From Steromphala cineraria (lineage: Eukaryota > Mollusca > Gastropoda > Trochida > Trochidae), in NCBI GenBank assembly GCA_916613615.1, contig OU744732.1:26670673-26734672 (forward strand): a DNA stretch of 64,000 nucleotides, read 5' to 3'. Both the position numbers and the translations under genes were made by a program. This document shows positions 33,065 to 46,804 of the stretch, in pieces; positions within the stretch are counted from its first letter, which is position 1; the number at the start of each line of letters is the position of its first letter. A model generated the notes under the pieces. That model made no database searches. It saw only the letters and a program-made list of their open reading frames with translations, and was not told the origin of the DNA.

Positions 33065-35555
33065 GAAATTCATCACTTAGGCTTTTTAGGGTTTCTCAAA
33101 TTAAAGAAGACAGGTTCATATCATGCTACTAAATGTATGCACTTAACGATTTATCTCATAACTCAATGATAGTAATGGACCTTATTGCATTTACATTGTC
33201 CATTATCGGTCATTTAGTTGCTCACCAGATTTCAGTCTTGTCAGTAGCACAGTTTACTCAGCAAGTAGACATCCCACTAGTGTCCTGTGGCAATTCATGA
33301 TTTATTATTTATCAAAGATTGTTAGCTCCTTTTTCTGTGTATCAAGAACTTCTGTCGTGTTAAGATAAGGCTCAAGAAAGCTTAAGCAGTCGACCTTGGA
33401 CATATCATTTCCATGCATATAATGAAAAAGGAAAAAGGCCATATTACCCCCTTGTGGATGTCATTGTTTAGTTCTTACCGCTCAGTTTCTCCCTTAAATT
33501 AAATGTTATGTTAAGTATTCAACAATTGTCTATTTTGATTCTGAAAGTTGACAAAACTATTTCCATTTACATTAATTTTGATTGACCTATTTCAAATAAA
33601 ACAGCAAAGACATGCAATAAAAAGCTAACTTTATTTTGTAGCATATCACTCATTTAGCGTCATGGAAATGAAGTGGAAATCAAAAAGAGCGTTTACCGAA
33701 TTTGTTAAAGGAATAGAAAGTGAAAAGAAAATCCTTAACGTGAATTTATAAACAATCGTATTTTTGTTGACTAAAAATAAATATTTTTGTAATTTAATGT
33801 TGTCTCGACAATGTCTTAAACTCAAGTGAAAAAGTTTTTTTACATTGTCTCTTTGTTTTCTTATGTCTTCGTATAATAACACTTTTATTGATTAAATAAA
33901 ACAATTTAATGTGTGTCTTCAGGGTTTCAATAACCTGATGGAGGTCGAAAATAAAAAGTTTGCAATAAGTTTGTATGACGTTATGATTTTTTTATGGCTA
34001 TTAGACTCTTCAAGGGACCGCTTTTTCAGAAACTATTCATGTTAGGATTACAAAACTTTCATGGAGTGCCTTATATTTTATAACTTATATTTTACGGAGT
34101 TATTGTCCTCGGCCAGTGTTTGTTGACTCTGTTCAATGATATCTTCAAAGAGGATAACTTTTCTAATAAAGGATAACTTTTTTCTTCCTTACACATTGAA
34201 TGAATATTCACTTCCAAAGTTCGCTTATATTATTAAGACATCAAATGGAAGCAAACCTTTCATCTTGGAACTAAACATATTAAAGATGATATAAATATGA
34301 ATGAATGTGTTTCTGTCGGCCAACATGAAACAAAAGACTTTCCAAAATTTGCATTTTCCTTTCAAATGTTTTGCCTAACTCGATGATTTCAATTTTCTCA
34401 ATATTTTTGGCTCCGGTGCTATAACGTTTCTTCAAATGCTAATTTCAATATGCTTGCATCAATTGTTGGATACACACCTTGAATAAAAATGATTTAATGA
34501 TTAAACCCGGAAGGATTATAAAATCAGAGATGTAAGTGTAATTGATACATTCTGTTACGTAAACTATCCGCAGGCATTTGACATAAAGTGTTTGTACTTT
34601 ATATTGAACATGTTTTGACATCAGACAGTGTTCACATCTAAATGTTTTAAAAGATTGACTTATAAATCATTACACGTATATAAAGTAAACTTTGCTTTAA
34701 AGAATTAAGTCTGGTATTTAAAGGCCAAAGTCGGTTATACATGTATAGTGTAGTGCATGGGGACATTCAGCTGCAAGTCACCGAGGATGTGCTGTAATGC
34801 TTTTTTCTTGAGATCAGCTACGTCGATTCAACAAGAAACATTCCGAAAGCTGCTTTCGATGCCCACGTGTCAATAGATGTCTATTAGCGTCTCCATTAAG
34901 ACGTATATCTTGGCTCTCTGGAGACTTGGTTCGCATACAAGTAGACAACCTGTCACTCAAGCATAGATTAGTTTGGTTTAGATGCTCTGCAGTACCCGTC
35001 TTGATTCTCACATGATAAGGGAGAACAATTTTCTTAATGTAAAGGGATATCACAGACAATATCTTTCAATAACTTCAATACCTCATAAAAGCCATTTAGA
35101 TAGTGAAAAACTGTTACATTGTTTGGGATCACATTATCTTCAATAGTACAAAATCTTGTACTTTAAAGGGCAAGTCCAATGAGAGTCAGGCAAGCCAGCC
35201 AGCAATGACCATACAAGCTAACCAACTCACCTTTTCACTGCTTACATAAGCCCGTTTTACAGCAGCAAATTACAAACTATCAAACCTTTTAGACGTAAAT
35301 TGGTGATCTTGATTAAAAATATTAGCTTAGAAATATTTCATATATACAGATAGCTTTTTTCACTCAAATTCAGAAGCTTAACGCATAATCGTAAAATCTT
35401 CCTTGGAAGAAGTTTACATTTTCACTCAGTTGAGACAAATTCAATTTACACATCATATTGAGCGCTTCTCTATGAGACAGTTCCGTCAACAAGAAGGACT
35501 CGATCTGTCTTTAGAAAAAGAATTTAGACTACTTACAAATTTATGTGATCTTAAA
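33065..35555. repeat. Segmental duplication unit A, last block
   Basis: This is collinear with 47784-50950 at the end of unit B. Most of it is about 85% alike, but 34720-35545 is about 97-98% identical to 50010-50945 (apart from an insertion in B). The conserved part includes a minus-strand frame (34814-35059, about 81 codons, no ATG). Its four differences between copies split evenly between silent and replacing, so coding is not supported. There are no recognised genes. Confidence 0.8.
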
Positions 35556-38500
35556 AAATTGGGTTAGATTGAGGATGTGATTGGGAAAGCTTTAAGTTTC
35601 CGTCAATCATTATAACAGAAAAACAGTTCGAGTAAACTGTTGAGCAATTCTTATTTGTGTATAAATACCCAGCTGTTTGATACTTGATTTTGATAAACTT
35701 GTTTAATGGTTTAGTATATGTATGGTTGAAAGTAACGTCCTTTCAGGATTTCTGTACATAAACTGATATGAAATCTAAGTCTTATTCAATAAGATTGAAT
35801 AGTGTTGTTTAAGTAAGAAAATCAGCGTTTTCAACTTCTTTATATGTAAAAAAAAATTGCAAAGAAATTTGAATTGATTTGAAATTAAATTTGAATTTAG
35901 TGTGTTAACTTAAGTTGTCCTTCTTAGTATCTTTCAAAGAAATTCTTTTAAAGGTTGTATTATAGCTTTCATTCAACATTACTCTTAAAACAATTGCCAT
36001 CATTCAAGTAAGAAGTAGCAATAATAAAAGAAGTAGCATAAGTAGTGGTAGTATATCTTGCACACTGTCTTATTGTCATCTTGGCACAAGTTCTTTGGAC
36101 AATACTTTGCATTTTGAACAACTGTTAAAAATCAAGTAATCGTTTGCTATTTTAAATGTTGCGTAGATTTTGTGTATTGTGAAGAAACAGATTATGTGAT
36201 TATAGTTTAACTGCACACTCGAAATGTGGCGATTATTTCAATGTAAGAAGGTTTTTCGTTTATATGATATTTACCGGTAAGTGTTTCATAGATATAGATG
36301 TCTGCTTCAGAAACTTTTGTTTTCTTTGATCAGCAAACCCTCAGACATAAGTAAATACGAAACCGAAGCCGTGTCTTCTAATAACCATAAGCTGATATGT
36401 GACTGTTTGTCATTGTAAGTAGTTTACTGTCTGCTTTGGATCTATTCCCTATACACTGGCGCCTAATTCAGTTACAGCAAGACAATATGTCAAGTCTTGA
36501 AGAAATTTGCATCTATATTTAGATGAGAGCTTCTTTTTAGATACTTAACCATGCAAGATACGGTTGTTGGCATCTGACAATGAATATTGCATTAAAATGC
36601 CAGTGCTTTAAATAATAAAAAGAGAAGACCTTGTTTATATCACCTATGAAAACATAGATATTACATAGACATTTTTTTTAAATCATCAATTTCAAATCTC
36701 CTTAACTAAGTGAGAAAGCAGAAAGAAATTGAACATTTTTGCTCGTTTTAAAACGTTCTGGAGCAATGAGCGTCAACGAATTCATGTCAAATAAAGTGCA
36801 TTATATCAACAGTATTTTTGTCTTACCTGTAATCCATACTTTATCAATTTTTAACCTGAACTCAGTTTGAAATTGCAATTTGAAAGGCACAAAATCTAAA
36901 GTTTCTTTTCCTAAAAAATATAAATGTGCATTTTTATTCACAAGAATATGCCTGTCAAATACACTGACATTGAAACTTGGTAGCTCTTCTTTAGGACACT
37001 AGTTTCGAAAAAGTAATATAAAAAAGATGTTCTTCGTAATGTATGTTCTTAATTGCCAATTTCAATTGACAATCAATATGTATGCAGTTGAATATTTGTT
37101 TTGAAATTAGAAAAGTTTAATTTTCCGAAAGAATTCTTTAGGAAATTTTGCATAACATCATGGAGGCCCAATTTAAACTGAATAGAAAATAAAAAATTAT
37201 TTAAATAATATTAAATTTTAAATTATGTAGAAACGGGAATCCTTCAAGCCTGTAAAGAAACATTCCGTTAACATTCATAAGAGAATTCTTTGTAAATGGT
37301 ATAATAACTTTCCAAAAACCTTTTTCCTTCATTGCTAAAATATCATTTATGTATCATTATCCATGTTGAATAAAAACATCTAAATGTCAAAGCTCCAACC
37401 ATTCACATTTAATGATTCATGTTGTTCTTTTTCTCCGAGGCAAGTTGATTTGGATATTTGAATTATCTGCAAGCAACCTTGATGGTTGTGGCTGGTTGTG
37501 AAATATCAGTTTAATTGGAAATGTGATTGCAGCAACATGTATGAACGACAGAAACTCCACTCGAGAAATTGGTTGTTCATTTTGGGAAACATTACTTAAA
37601 GAAGATGCGTAAATGACATTGATAATAATTAAAAACTGTTTTGAAAGGATTCTAATCATATTTCAAATGGTATCTTTTGGTTATTGAATGCAGATATTTT
37701 AACATTGTTTACCAAAATGTCGTATTTCAAAAGAAAATGCTTCTTGACTTGGCTGATTAATACCTTTAAATATTTATCGTTTTAGCAAGAGATTACTTTA
37801 AATGTTGAAGTCTTTCCTGCTTTTTCATGTGTGGTTTTGAATTGTCTGAATTGTAGTTGAAAATGTAAAATTTTCTTATAGTTCTGATTAAGAATTGAAT
37901 GACCTATGTTCACTTAATTGATGTACTGCTGATTTGACATGCCGATCATCTATCACTGACTTAAATAGACGTGGTCAGGAAGTTGCTTAGCTTCACTAGC
38001 TTTAACTATGCCATAAAGCAATATCAAATAACTCAATTGGAAACCAATGATTGGTTAAACATTTAATGAATTCCAGCTTGTGTTAAGTTGCTTCGTATGT
38101 CTTGCAAGGTTTTTATGAATTTCATTAAAAAATGTATATTTAGAAACTTACATGATATGATAATTTGAGCAATGATGCAGAAAGGTCATCTGTTAAGCAG
38201 CTGTGTTCTTTACACATTTCCATCAATAATGTGGCTGCTGTCACAAACAGTGATTGATGCATTGTCGAAATCATAACCTTATCCATTACCAAAGGCACAA
38301 GAACACAGTAAACTTCTTACTCTCACCCTGCATTCGGAATCTTTAATAGAAATGTAGGTTGGAAAACTTGTCTTTTAAAAAATTTGCTGTTATTAGCAGC
38401 GTCATATCTTTTTTTATAACTCGATTTAATTTATATTAACATTTTATCTTTAATAAACCCTAAAGTTGAAATACTGTAAGTACTACTTCATGTAGAGCAA

Positions 38501-41500
38501 TGGTATGTTAAAGTTTTTAAGCTGTGTGACTGCTGTGACAGCCAAAATTCTACAGATGTTCAAGGGACGAAGCATAAAAGTGCTATGAACTTCAAATCCT
38601 GTTTTTGCCGTACCAATCGAGAGGTTCGGAACTGTTGAATATGTTAGTGTAGGTGAAAATGGGTAGTCCAGCTAAGGCCATTTGCCCTTTTATGTTTGCT
38701 GCATACATTGAACCTGTAAACTGTAACCTTTTCATTTTGATATAATCAAATTCTCCCTTGCCTTATGTAATCATGTCATCTGCCCTTCTATATAGAGACT
38801 TTTAAGATTAAAAACATTGGAATATGTAAATATCGATATCTACTTTTTTTGACATTGAAAAAGTTATTGACGTCAAAACATGTCACTATTTGACATGTTA
38901 CTGCATTTAGCATATACAGTATTTGACAAATCCCATATGCTCAGGAACCTTGTAGATTGTGACCAAGTTCATTGTTAAGTAAATTACCTGGAATCATAGA
39001 TCTTCAATTGGACAGGTGATTGAAGTTAATTGGTAATTTTTTTTAACTCGCTTTTGCCAGCCGAGCAAACAAACTGAAGGTCAGTCTTATGTGTACATAT
39101 ATGTTGACTTTGACTTCAGATCCATTTTTATAAATGTTCAATGACATTTCTATAAACCCTGTCAACCTAAAAGGTATGTCTGGTTACTTTTTCTATAAAT
39201 ATTCAACCTCTATTCTAATAAATCAAGTTTTTGAATGTTGTATTTGTTTAAAAGCATAGTATTTATGAGCATGTAATCAGATATAACAAATGATATGGAT
39301 TTACAACATATTTATTGAACTTTGATGAGAAGATTAGGAGGTAAACATACTGCGTCATATAACAAAATTATTAAACGCTCTTTTTTAATTCAAAATCAAA
39401 CGGGTAGAAAATGGACTCTTTAATATTTGATGAAGTATTAGTCGAAGTAGACCAAAGTAAACGTACATATAGACTCACAGTAGCCAAATATTAAGGAGTA
39501 TTTTGCACACTATTGGTAGAATATGTTATTCTTCAAATTTATCACCCAATATACCTATTCAAACATTTGAGTTGGTCAAAGGAACGGTTACATTTATGTC
39601 CTTTTTTGTTAGACTGTTAGACATGAATCCTTATATTTTATATTGCATACATAAACATGTACATGAATTCCAAAATTGTTCTGAAACAACAAGTTTACCA
39701 ACAGTTCAATTTGTTTAAAGTCCAACTTTCATTTGCCAATAAAAATTACATCTTCTAAAAGTCGCTTCAAAGTAACGTAACGTGTGAAATATTTTCATTA
39801 GAGGCAGACTGTTATTCCTTTGATGTTTTAGATGTCATCTGTTTGGACGAAGCTTGACTTATAATCCAATATTATAGTTGGAAAAACTTGCAAAGAACAG
39901 AAGCTGCATATAGTCTTTTTCCCTTGTTTAATTGTACTGTCTTCAACAATTTTTTGATGTCGTGTTAAATAAAAATATCTCATAATAATATATCATAACA
40001 CATACAGCAGTCGAGGCAATATTATCATGATGGATAGTGAGAGTTTTTAAGCAAAACATCATGAATATCCTTGTGTTATCTTTACGTCTCTTGAACAGGC
40101 AACACCATGCTGAAATGAAAGTTGGATTAGCTTCATATGAATTATGATGGATGGTCGTCAGATGAAAAATTGTATCCTTCAAGACATCCTATGCTGATGT
40201 CACTCTCCTGTGAGTCTCTTATCGATAATGATCCTTTGAGTTATGGATGGAAGATGATAACAATGATAATCAAGTTGGAATACATAAAAGATGATTGATT
40301 ATTAATACCGAAGTGAGATATTCACCTGATAGATTATGTGATATATACATTCTCTGTGACATTAGAAATATATGTCTAAGCCATTTACAGACTCATCGAT
40401 CATTATCATATATTCTATTTGTGTTTATGTTACTGTTTATGTTAATTTACGATTATATTACTTTCACTAAGGTTGAAACGAATTCAAACATCTCAAAATC
40501 TCCAAAACTTGTTCAACCGGATCAATCCGGACTCATTGCAGGCTTTCATCTGACAAATGTGTTGATTTCTGACAGTTTGGTGACTGAACAGACGGTTTGT
40601 AAGTTATTGGCGTTTTATGGTTGTTCTGAAAGCGACAGCATAGCTTGGTCAATATTTGGTCAATTATGATGTATCTTGAGTTTTTCAAAAACATATTTTT
40701 AACATATGTTAAACAAAACTTTTCTTAAGCAACTTTAGCTGTTGACACATCTTTTATGTAAATTTAAATTTCAAAAGGCATAGAAGGCTTTTTTCATTTA
40801 GCTATGAATCCAGACATATTGTCTCTCTTTTTGTTCCCCAAAGACCTCCGACTTACCTTCTCCTTGCCTAATCCAGCCCTTAGCCAAACAACATGCCAGT
40901 CAGGAACGAAGGTTATGTAAATGGTAACAAGAACGGAGCAATGGGGACATTTATCACGGTACGTTCAGAAAGACAGTGTGTCTCTATCGACAGTGCTTCA
41001 ACGTCTTAACAAAAACGTTTTGATTTTTTTAAGCGTAAGTCACAGAAAAGCGGTCAAATCAATGACGGTTATACAACAGTTTTAATCTGAAGAAAATTGT
41101 TTTGGTTTGTGCTTCAGCAACATCATCATGTATAAAGCAAGTATAACGCAACATTAGATTAAAACATAAACTTGAAATCTTGTTATTAATAAAGTTTACT
41201 CACATGCTAAGTCGAGTTCCTGTACAATGTATGTCCCCTGCATTTTAAGTATCATTTTAACAAGTCATTCTCTAATTCGATATTGCGGTATATGTCACAG
41301 AAAATTCATAATATATTATAATTGTTTCAGGCGTGAAGAATGATCTCAATGGAAGTTTGAATACTCTATAAAAATCGAATTTCAAAAGATTAGCATTCTA
41401 CGCAGGACTAAGCAGAAGATCTGATTGATGGTGATATGATTGTTGTAATTGTAACAAACTTAACATATTATGTATCATAAGTCAACTTCAAATTTCTCGT

Positions 41501-41515
41501 TGACCATAGTCGTTA
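35556..41515. repeat. Segmental duplication unit B, block 1 and adjoining sequence
   Basis: 35556-40335 repeats block 1 of A and C. 40335-40505 matches C 56385-56520, and 40575-41515 matches C 57955-58905; unit A lacks these last parts, which are replaced by the 12 kb complex. Around 38140-38280 the copy resembles C, with a gctgctgtcacaaac segment missing from A. From about 38390 it becomes nearly identical to A, a clear mosaic breakpoint. The longest frame (40295-40669) has no ATG near its start and is broken in C by a 1.4 kb insertion. No genes were recognised. Confidence 0.82.
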
Positions 41516-41537
41516 TTATAACTTATCATTTTTTCAT

Positions 41538-41705
41538 TATACGGGTAATTTACACAATAACCAACTCGTGACGGGGAATGACAGATTATCTTTCCCTCGT
41601 TATATTAATTGTGTAATTCTCTCGCCAAGGCTCGAGAATTGCGAAATTAATATAACTCAGGAAAGATAATCTGTCATTCCCCATCACTCGTAAGTCATTG
41701 TCTAA
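41538..41705. mobile_element. Hairpin MITE in unit B
   Basis: Two arms of about 58 bp (about 41563-41620 and 41634-41691) are inverted copies sharing ggggaatgacagattatctt, around a short centre with aattctc / gagaatt. The element lies exactly at the junction where B passes from block 1 to block Q, a position at which A and C instead carry block P. A single-arm copy with the same outer sequence (acgggtaat ... ttccctcgttatat) occurs at about 44578-44646 inside the Harbinger-like element. Confidence 0.7.
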
Positions 41706-43191
41706 ATATTCATCAACCTTTCATAAATTATTTGTCTTCGTAAAGAATATGTAATGAAACATCTTGTCTTCTCAGTAACACTGGATATCCTGTCATTGTC
41801 CATCTATCGAGGTTAACAAAGTTTGTGGGACTTTTTACTAACGGCTATTTATACAGTCATATTGAATGAATTTTATAAGCAATATAAACAATGGTCAGTT
41901 TGTAGGTTTTATTACTACCAGAGATTAAAATCTCACTTGATGTTATTTTTGATGCCAATCAATGTCTCTAATAACAGTAAAAAATAAAGGTTTTTTCTTT
42001 ACATTTTCATAATGACTGCTATACAATGTACATGTATGCGATTATGAAAAAAGGTTGGGAACAATGTTAAAGTTTACATATTCAAAGTATATTAATATTT
42101 ATGTACAATACTTGTGTTGGTCACATTGTGTTGAACACTTGTAAGATGATATTTCCGATGTTATTTTCTTTGAACAGCTGTAAATACTCCGTATTTGTAA
42201 CATGATATTGGTGATTTTACTCTGATTATTAGTTCTCTTACTTTCAGGATAACAGTGTCTGTAAATTTTTGTAAAAGTATGGCAATAGAGTTACGTAACT
42301 AAAAGTAGAGTTCGTCAGTATGGACTACAAAAATATGATCATTGTGTTAAATGTCTAGACAAGTACAAGATATCACATTCAGACCAACTTTTGAAGTTCT
42401 GTGATATCATATTAAATGTTGTAATGTGTTTTTGTAAGTTTCTTTGTTTGTATTGAAGTTTATCTGGTGACAGGAGTGTGTTAATTACACTCTTAGGCTT
42501 TCTGTTATAACATTTTTCTTTTAAAATTGAGTGTTAGTTTGAATCTACCAGAAATATTTTACTACATGTACATGTATCTACTAACTAACTACCGTTAATC
42601 GAATAATTATGCCCAAAATTCACAGAATTGTCAATTTAACCTTTAATAGATGAATATAACCAGAGAAACATCATTAATGAGATGAAACAAAGTGGTCTGA
42701 GGTTCTAATGGAATTCCTGATAAGTAGCTAAGTGATGGAACTAAGGAAATGTTCATTGGATACGTCATGCTTGGTACGTGGCTCTTCTTGGCATGGAGAT
42801 GATAGGATTCACAGCATGGACGTTCACTCACGTTATTGCATGAATATGACATCATGACAAATGACCATTTAAATCTACAAATCGAGTTTAGTCGTTGGTT
42901 TGTTGGTTTGTTTGTTTAGCTGGTAATTGTTCGATGTTCATTTCAAATGAAAATTTTATTTGTAAACTTTTATATTAACCATTTATGAAATTGTAAGTAG
43001 GTTAATTAAATATATTGAGTGAAGGAAAGCCTTAATGGCAGTTCCAGACGAATGGCAATAAGACAATTTTGCTATCTATACAAGACTTTAGTGTTGATAA
43101 AGGTGAAGAACTGATTGTCTGTTAAACTTTCACCAGAAAATTCTCACAAGAAGATTTGCATTTGAAAATAATGGCTTCATGTTGTGAGTTA

Positions 43192-45278
43192 GGTCCCAGT
43201 CACACTTAAGCGTATAGCAAGTGCGTTTGAGTTGCGTATGGAATTTGTTTCATACGCAACCAGACGCTCAAACATTACCTATTTTGCCTTACTTGTTCCG
43301 TTTAATTTACAAACTTTGCATTTTCTTTGCGTTGTGGATGCGTTAGAGTTGCATATGATTTGCGTATCCCAACTTTATTGTGGCACATCATTGCACATGC
43401 TGAGCGCATACATACCATCCTCTAGACGCTCACAACTTATGTCTACCGCATGTCTTGCGCAAACAAAGCGAGCATATTACGAGTCCTTTACGTCTTCACA
43501 TACATTTCCATCCTTTCTGTCTTTGTAGTTCGTTTTCGTAGGTAATTTATATACAAAGGGAGCTCGCGAAAACAAAAAGCTTTGTTACCAATTGCAAGAC
43601 AATTATTAAAACAAAAGTGTACTGAATTAATTTAAGTTAACTGAATCCATTTCTCTAACACATGTGATTAAAGGAGTTATCACACTTGAATGTCAGTTCG
43701 CAGTTCTTGCTTGATACTTGATCATTTCTGTACGAATACATACCCCTTGATTGAGGTATAAAACTTTCCGAAATATCAGAATATAAAACATTCTTCTCCC
43801 AATTAAAACTTTGGTTGATTCTTTTCTGTTACATGCGCCCACGCTCTACTCACAATAGCATGCTGTAACAATAGCATTAGTTTCATCCTGACGCATTTGG
43901 TCCGGACCTGCCTTTTTCAAGGATAACTTACATTTGAAAAAAAACTTATTCAAAATTTTCCTGGATAACTCCTATATAAACAATGGAATAGTGGTTTATT
44001 TCATAGTCTGAAATCGCTTTGCAACTGAGAAGTTAACAATGAAAACATTAAAAACAAATCTTTAGCTTCTTTATGATTCTGTTTCCATGGAGATGTAATG
44101 TTATATATTACCCATAAGGAAGGACGGACAGAGGGTAGATAGATAGATATTCTTTATCGATAAACAAATAACTTTGTGGTCGCGTAAAGCTTTCGGTTAA
44201 CCAGAATGCAACGTGTTTCGTTCGAATTGTAATGACGTCATAGACACGAGCGGCTATGACATCACAGTATTTATGGCGACGTCATAGGAATTTCAGTTTG
44301 CGCCGATTTGTATTGGGTTACCGTAGGACGTCGCAAGTCACTTCAAATCAATACACAACTTGAAATGACGGCTAGATAAAAAAAGAAAACGACCTTTGAA
44401 CACCAAATACATTTAAGTTACATTTTCTATAGCACTTCGCAAGGGATATTTAGCCGTGCGTAGGCATATCGGGAGTAAAGCAACGGCAAACGAGTATGAA
44501 TTTAGAGGTTGACTCCTTTAGAAATCCTTAATAGAGAAAACGTTTTTTTAAAGAATCTCAGTTTTTAGCCTATAAATTATACGGGTAATATAAACAATAA
44601 CCAACTCGTGACGGGGAATGACAGATTATCTTTCCCTCGTTATATCAGTGTATTTGTTTGATAGTTTCGACTCTTTAAATCTATAGCATCATAGTGCTAT
44701 ATGAAAGAAGGAAACACAATGACAACTATCAAATAGTATAGGGAGGTATTATGCTCACCAACCCTTTCGTCGTGGTATCTATTTTAAATTCACGATGTAC
44801 CCTATGTACGCTATGAGTACGCTTGTCATACGTTACTCATAGGGAAAAAAACGGACAAAGCCTTTTCCATTGTTTATTCAATCGGTTTGAGATCGTTTTT
44901 CATTCGTGCTAAATTTGCTTGAAGGTCGTTTTGTGTACGTCTTCTATGCACTATCAGTGCGTTCGTTCGGGACACCAACTTACACTGCATATGAAGTGCA
45001 TACTCATCACGATTACCTAACGTACATGTACCGCCCTCGACCGATGTAAACTGATGCATTGCGTGTTAACCATACGCAGCATAGTTTTGAGCATGTTCAA
45101 AACTATCAAGCGTATCAAAAGGGTCCAAGCGCATGCCGACGTATAAGAAACGACCTCAACACAACCAAGATGCGTTTGAGTTACGTGTCCTGCGCATGGG
45201 TGCGTATTGCTGCGTATGAGAGAAATTGTCATACGCAACTCGTACACAGCGAGAATACGCTGAAGTGTGACAGGGGCT
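43192..45278. mobile_element. PIF/Harbinger-like non-autonomous element, 2087 bp
   Basis: Terminal inverted repeats GGTCCCAGTCACACTTAAGC (left) and AGCCCCTGTCACACTTCAGC (complement of right) are flanked by TTA on both sides (43189-43191 and 45279-45281). Units A and C have uninterrupted sequence here. A 3-bp TTA duplication with this type of terminus is characteristic of PIF/Harbinger elements. Just inside the ends are repeated gttgcgtatg-type motifs in both orientations, possible transposase-binding subterminal repeats. The GC content is higher than its surroundings. The overlapping short frames encode no recognisable transposase or Myb-like protein, so it would depend on an autonomous relative. 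Confidence 0.85.
44578..44646. repeat. Half copy of hairpin MITE within Harbinger-like element
   Basis: The segment from acgggtaat to ctcgttatat matches one arm and the outer flank of the hairpin element at 41538-41705. It ends where the hairpin's centre would begin. It is either a truncated insertion or a source from which the full hairpin formed by inverted duplication. Confidence 0.6.
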
Positions 45279-46724
45279 TTAGGAGCAGTGATGAGGATAA
45301 CGTGCCAACTGAAGCATTATTGGCATTTTAGGCCTGTCGTTGCTTTTAACGCACTGTGTTTGATGTATGAATTTCATACACTAAATATTCAATTGATTTA
45401 GCCTCTTTTTGATTTTAAGACATCCATGTTCGTAAGTCACTATAATTCGACATCGATTTTGCGAAGGTACGTTTCTTAACCTCTTACTTTTGACATTTCT
45501 AATTTTCTGCTTCATTTTTTAAAGTTATTCAGGTTATGCAGCTATAAATAGTATGAAAACTAAAACTGTCAGTAAATGATGACGACCATTTTAGTGCTTT
45601 CAAGCAGTTTTCTTACTAATTGTTAATGGGAAATCTACCATTTGAAGAATCGTTGGCAGATTGGCATGCAATTAATTAGAGATTAATCTGATGCTCTATT
45701 TCTTTATATCTATGAACCAACTCTACTGTAGTAAATATTCAAATGGTAAAGTCTTTTAGTTTTCTGTTAAGACATTGGGTTTTTTTTAAATGAATGTAAC
45801 TGTCACAACAACTCTTCACATCACTTTTATTCTCATCATGTATTATCTTATGTAAGTCAATCCAGTTATAAATGGTATAAATACAAAATTATCACCGACT
45901 AGTGACAACAATTTCAGTGCATTCTTGTGAAGTAAATATGTGCTTTTATTAAGACATAACATGGACCTCTCAATATGATTTATAAAAGGGCAAACATCTA
46001 TGTGCAACCAGTTTTCCCTTTATCTATAAAAAAAAGATAGAAAAGGGAAAAGCATATGTAAAGGAGACATTTTCTTCCATTTCTACATTTTGTCATATTT
46101 TTTACATGTCCCATGTTAACCAGTATCAATAACTCACAAATCAGAAGTTTATCGGTGCCGATAACTGATGAAAAAAATATACTGGATTCCTCAATGTTCA
46201 AAGGCATGTTCATAAACAAAGTCTTATTTCATTGGTTTGTCTTTAGCCTGTCGTCCTTGTTGAAATGTTACTTCCTGAAACGTGATATGTGAGTATAAGT
46301 CACCAAAAATTCTAAAATAACCTTGCAAATAATAGGAACGGGGATTGTCAATTGTAGGAATTGAAACAAACAAGCTCTTAAAAGATTGTTTAACAACTGT
46401 AATGATTAATCAATTTCAAATAAATCACAAATACCCTCTACATCTAAATGTGAAAGTACCACTTTCCTTCAAACAGGTGCATTTTTAGAGTGTTTAAGCG
46501 AATAATGAATTTGCATTTAGTTTGTGATATTAATCTGGCAACGATGAAAGAGACGATACAATACATATGTTGTAGAATTCAAATGTTATGATCATTAAAG
46601 TAAAGTCCAAATGGTCACGGAATGAAATATGCAGAGAATAAAGAGAATGTTTTCTTCGATTTCTTAGGTTTATCAGATAGTTTGATGGAAATCAAATATT
46701 GAATATATAGAGATTATTAACCGA

Positions 46725-46804
46725 GTGTGTTTCCGTATCATTAATATCATATAATACATATAATTTTATTCCCATTATATGATATTAATGATACGGAAAC
46801 ACAC
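46725..46804. repeat. Perfect 31-bp-arm palindrome
   Basis: Arms at 46725-46755 and 46774-46804 are exact complements around an 18-nt loop (46756-46773). The outer part gtgtttccgtat is shared with the shorter version at 30069-30109 in unit A. It would extrude as a stable hairpin in DNA or RNA. There is no adjacent gene to suggest a transcript role. Confidence 0.92.

Noticed and set aside
34814..35059. 81-codon frame shared with 50105-50350 with coding-like composition
   Set aside because: No ATG, a stop just upstream, no acceptor recognised, and silent and replacing changes are equal in number. Kept only as a conserved-segment finding.
40295..40669. 124-codon frame in unit B with a hydrophobic stretch
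   Set aside because: No ATG near the start; unit A lacks most of the region and unit C is broken within it.
45017..45331. Overlapping 76- and 90-codon frames at the right end of the Harbinger-like element
   Set aside because: They are produced by GC-richer subterminal repeats, overlap on opposite strands and lack DDE or Myb features.
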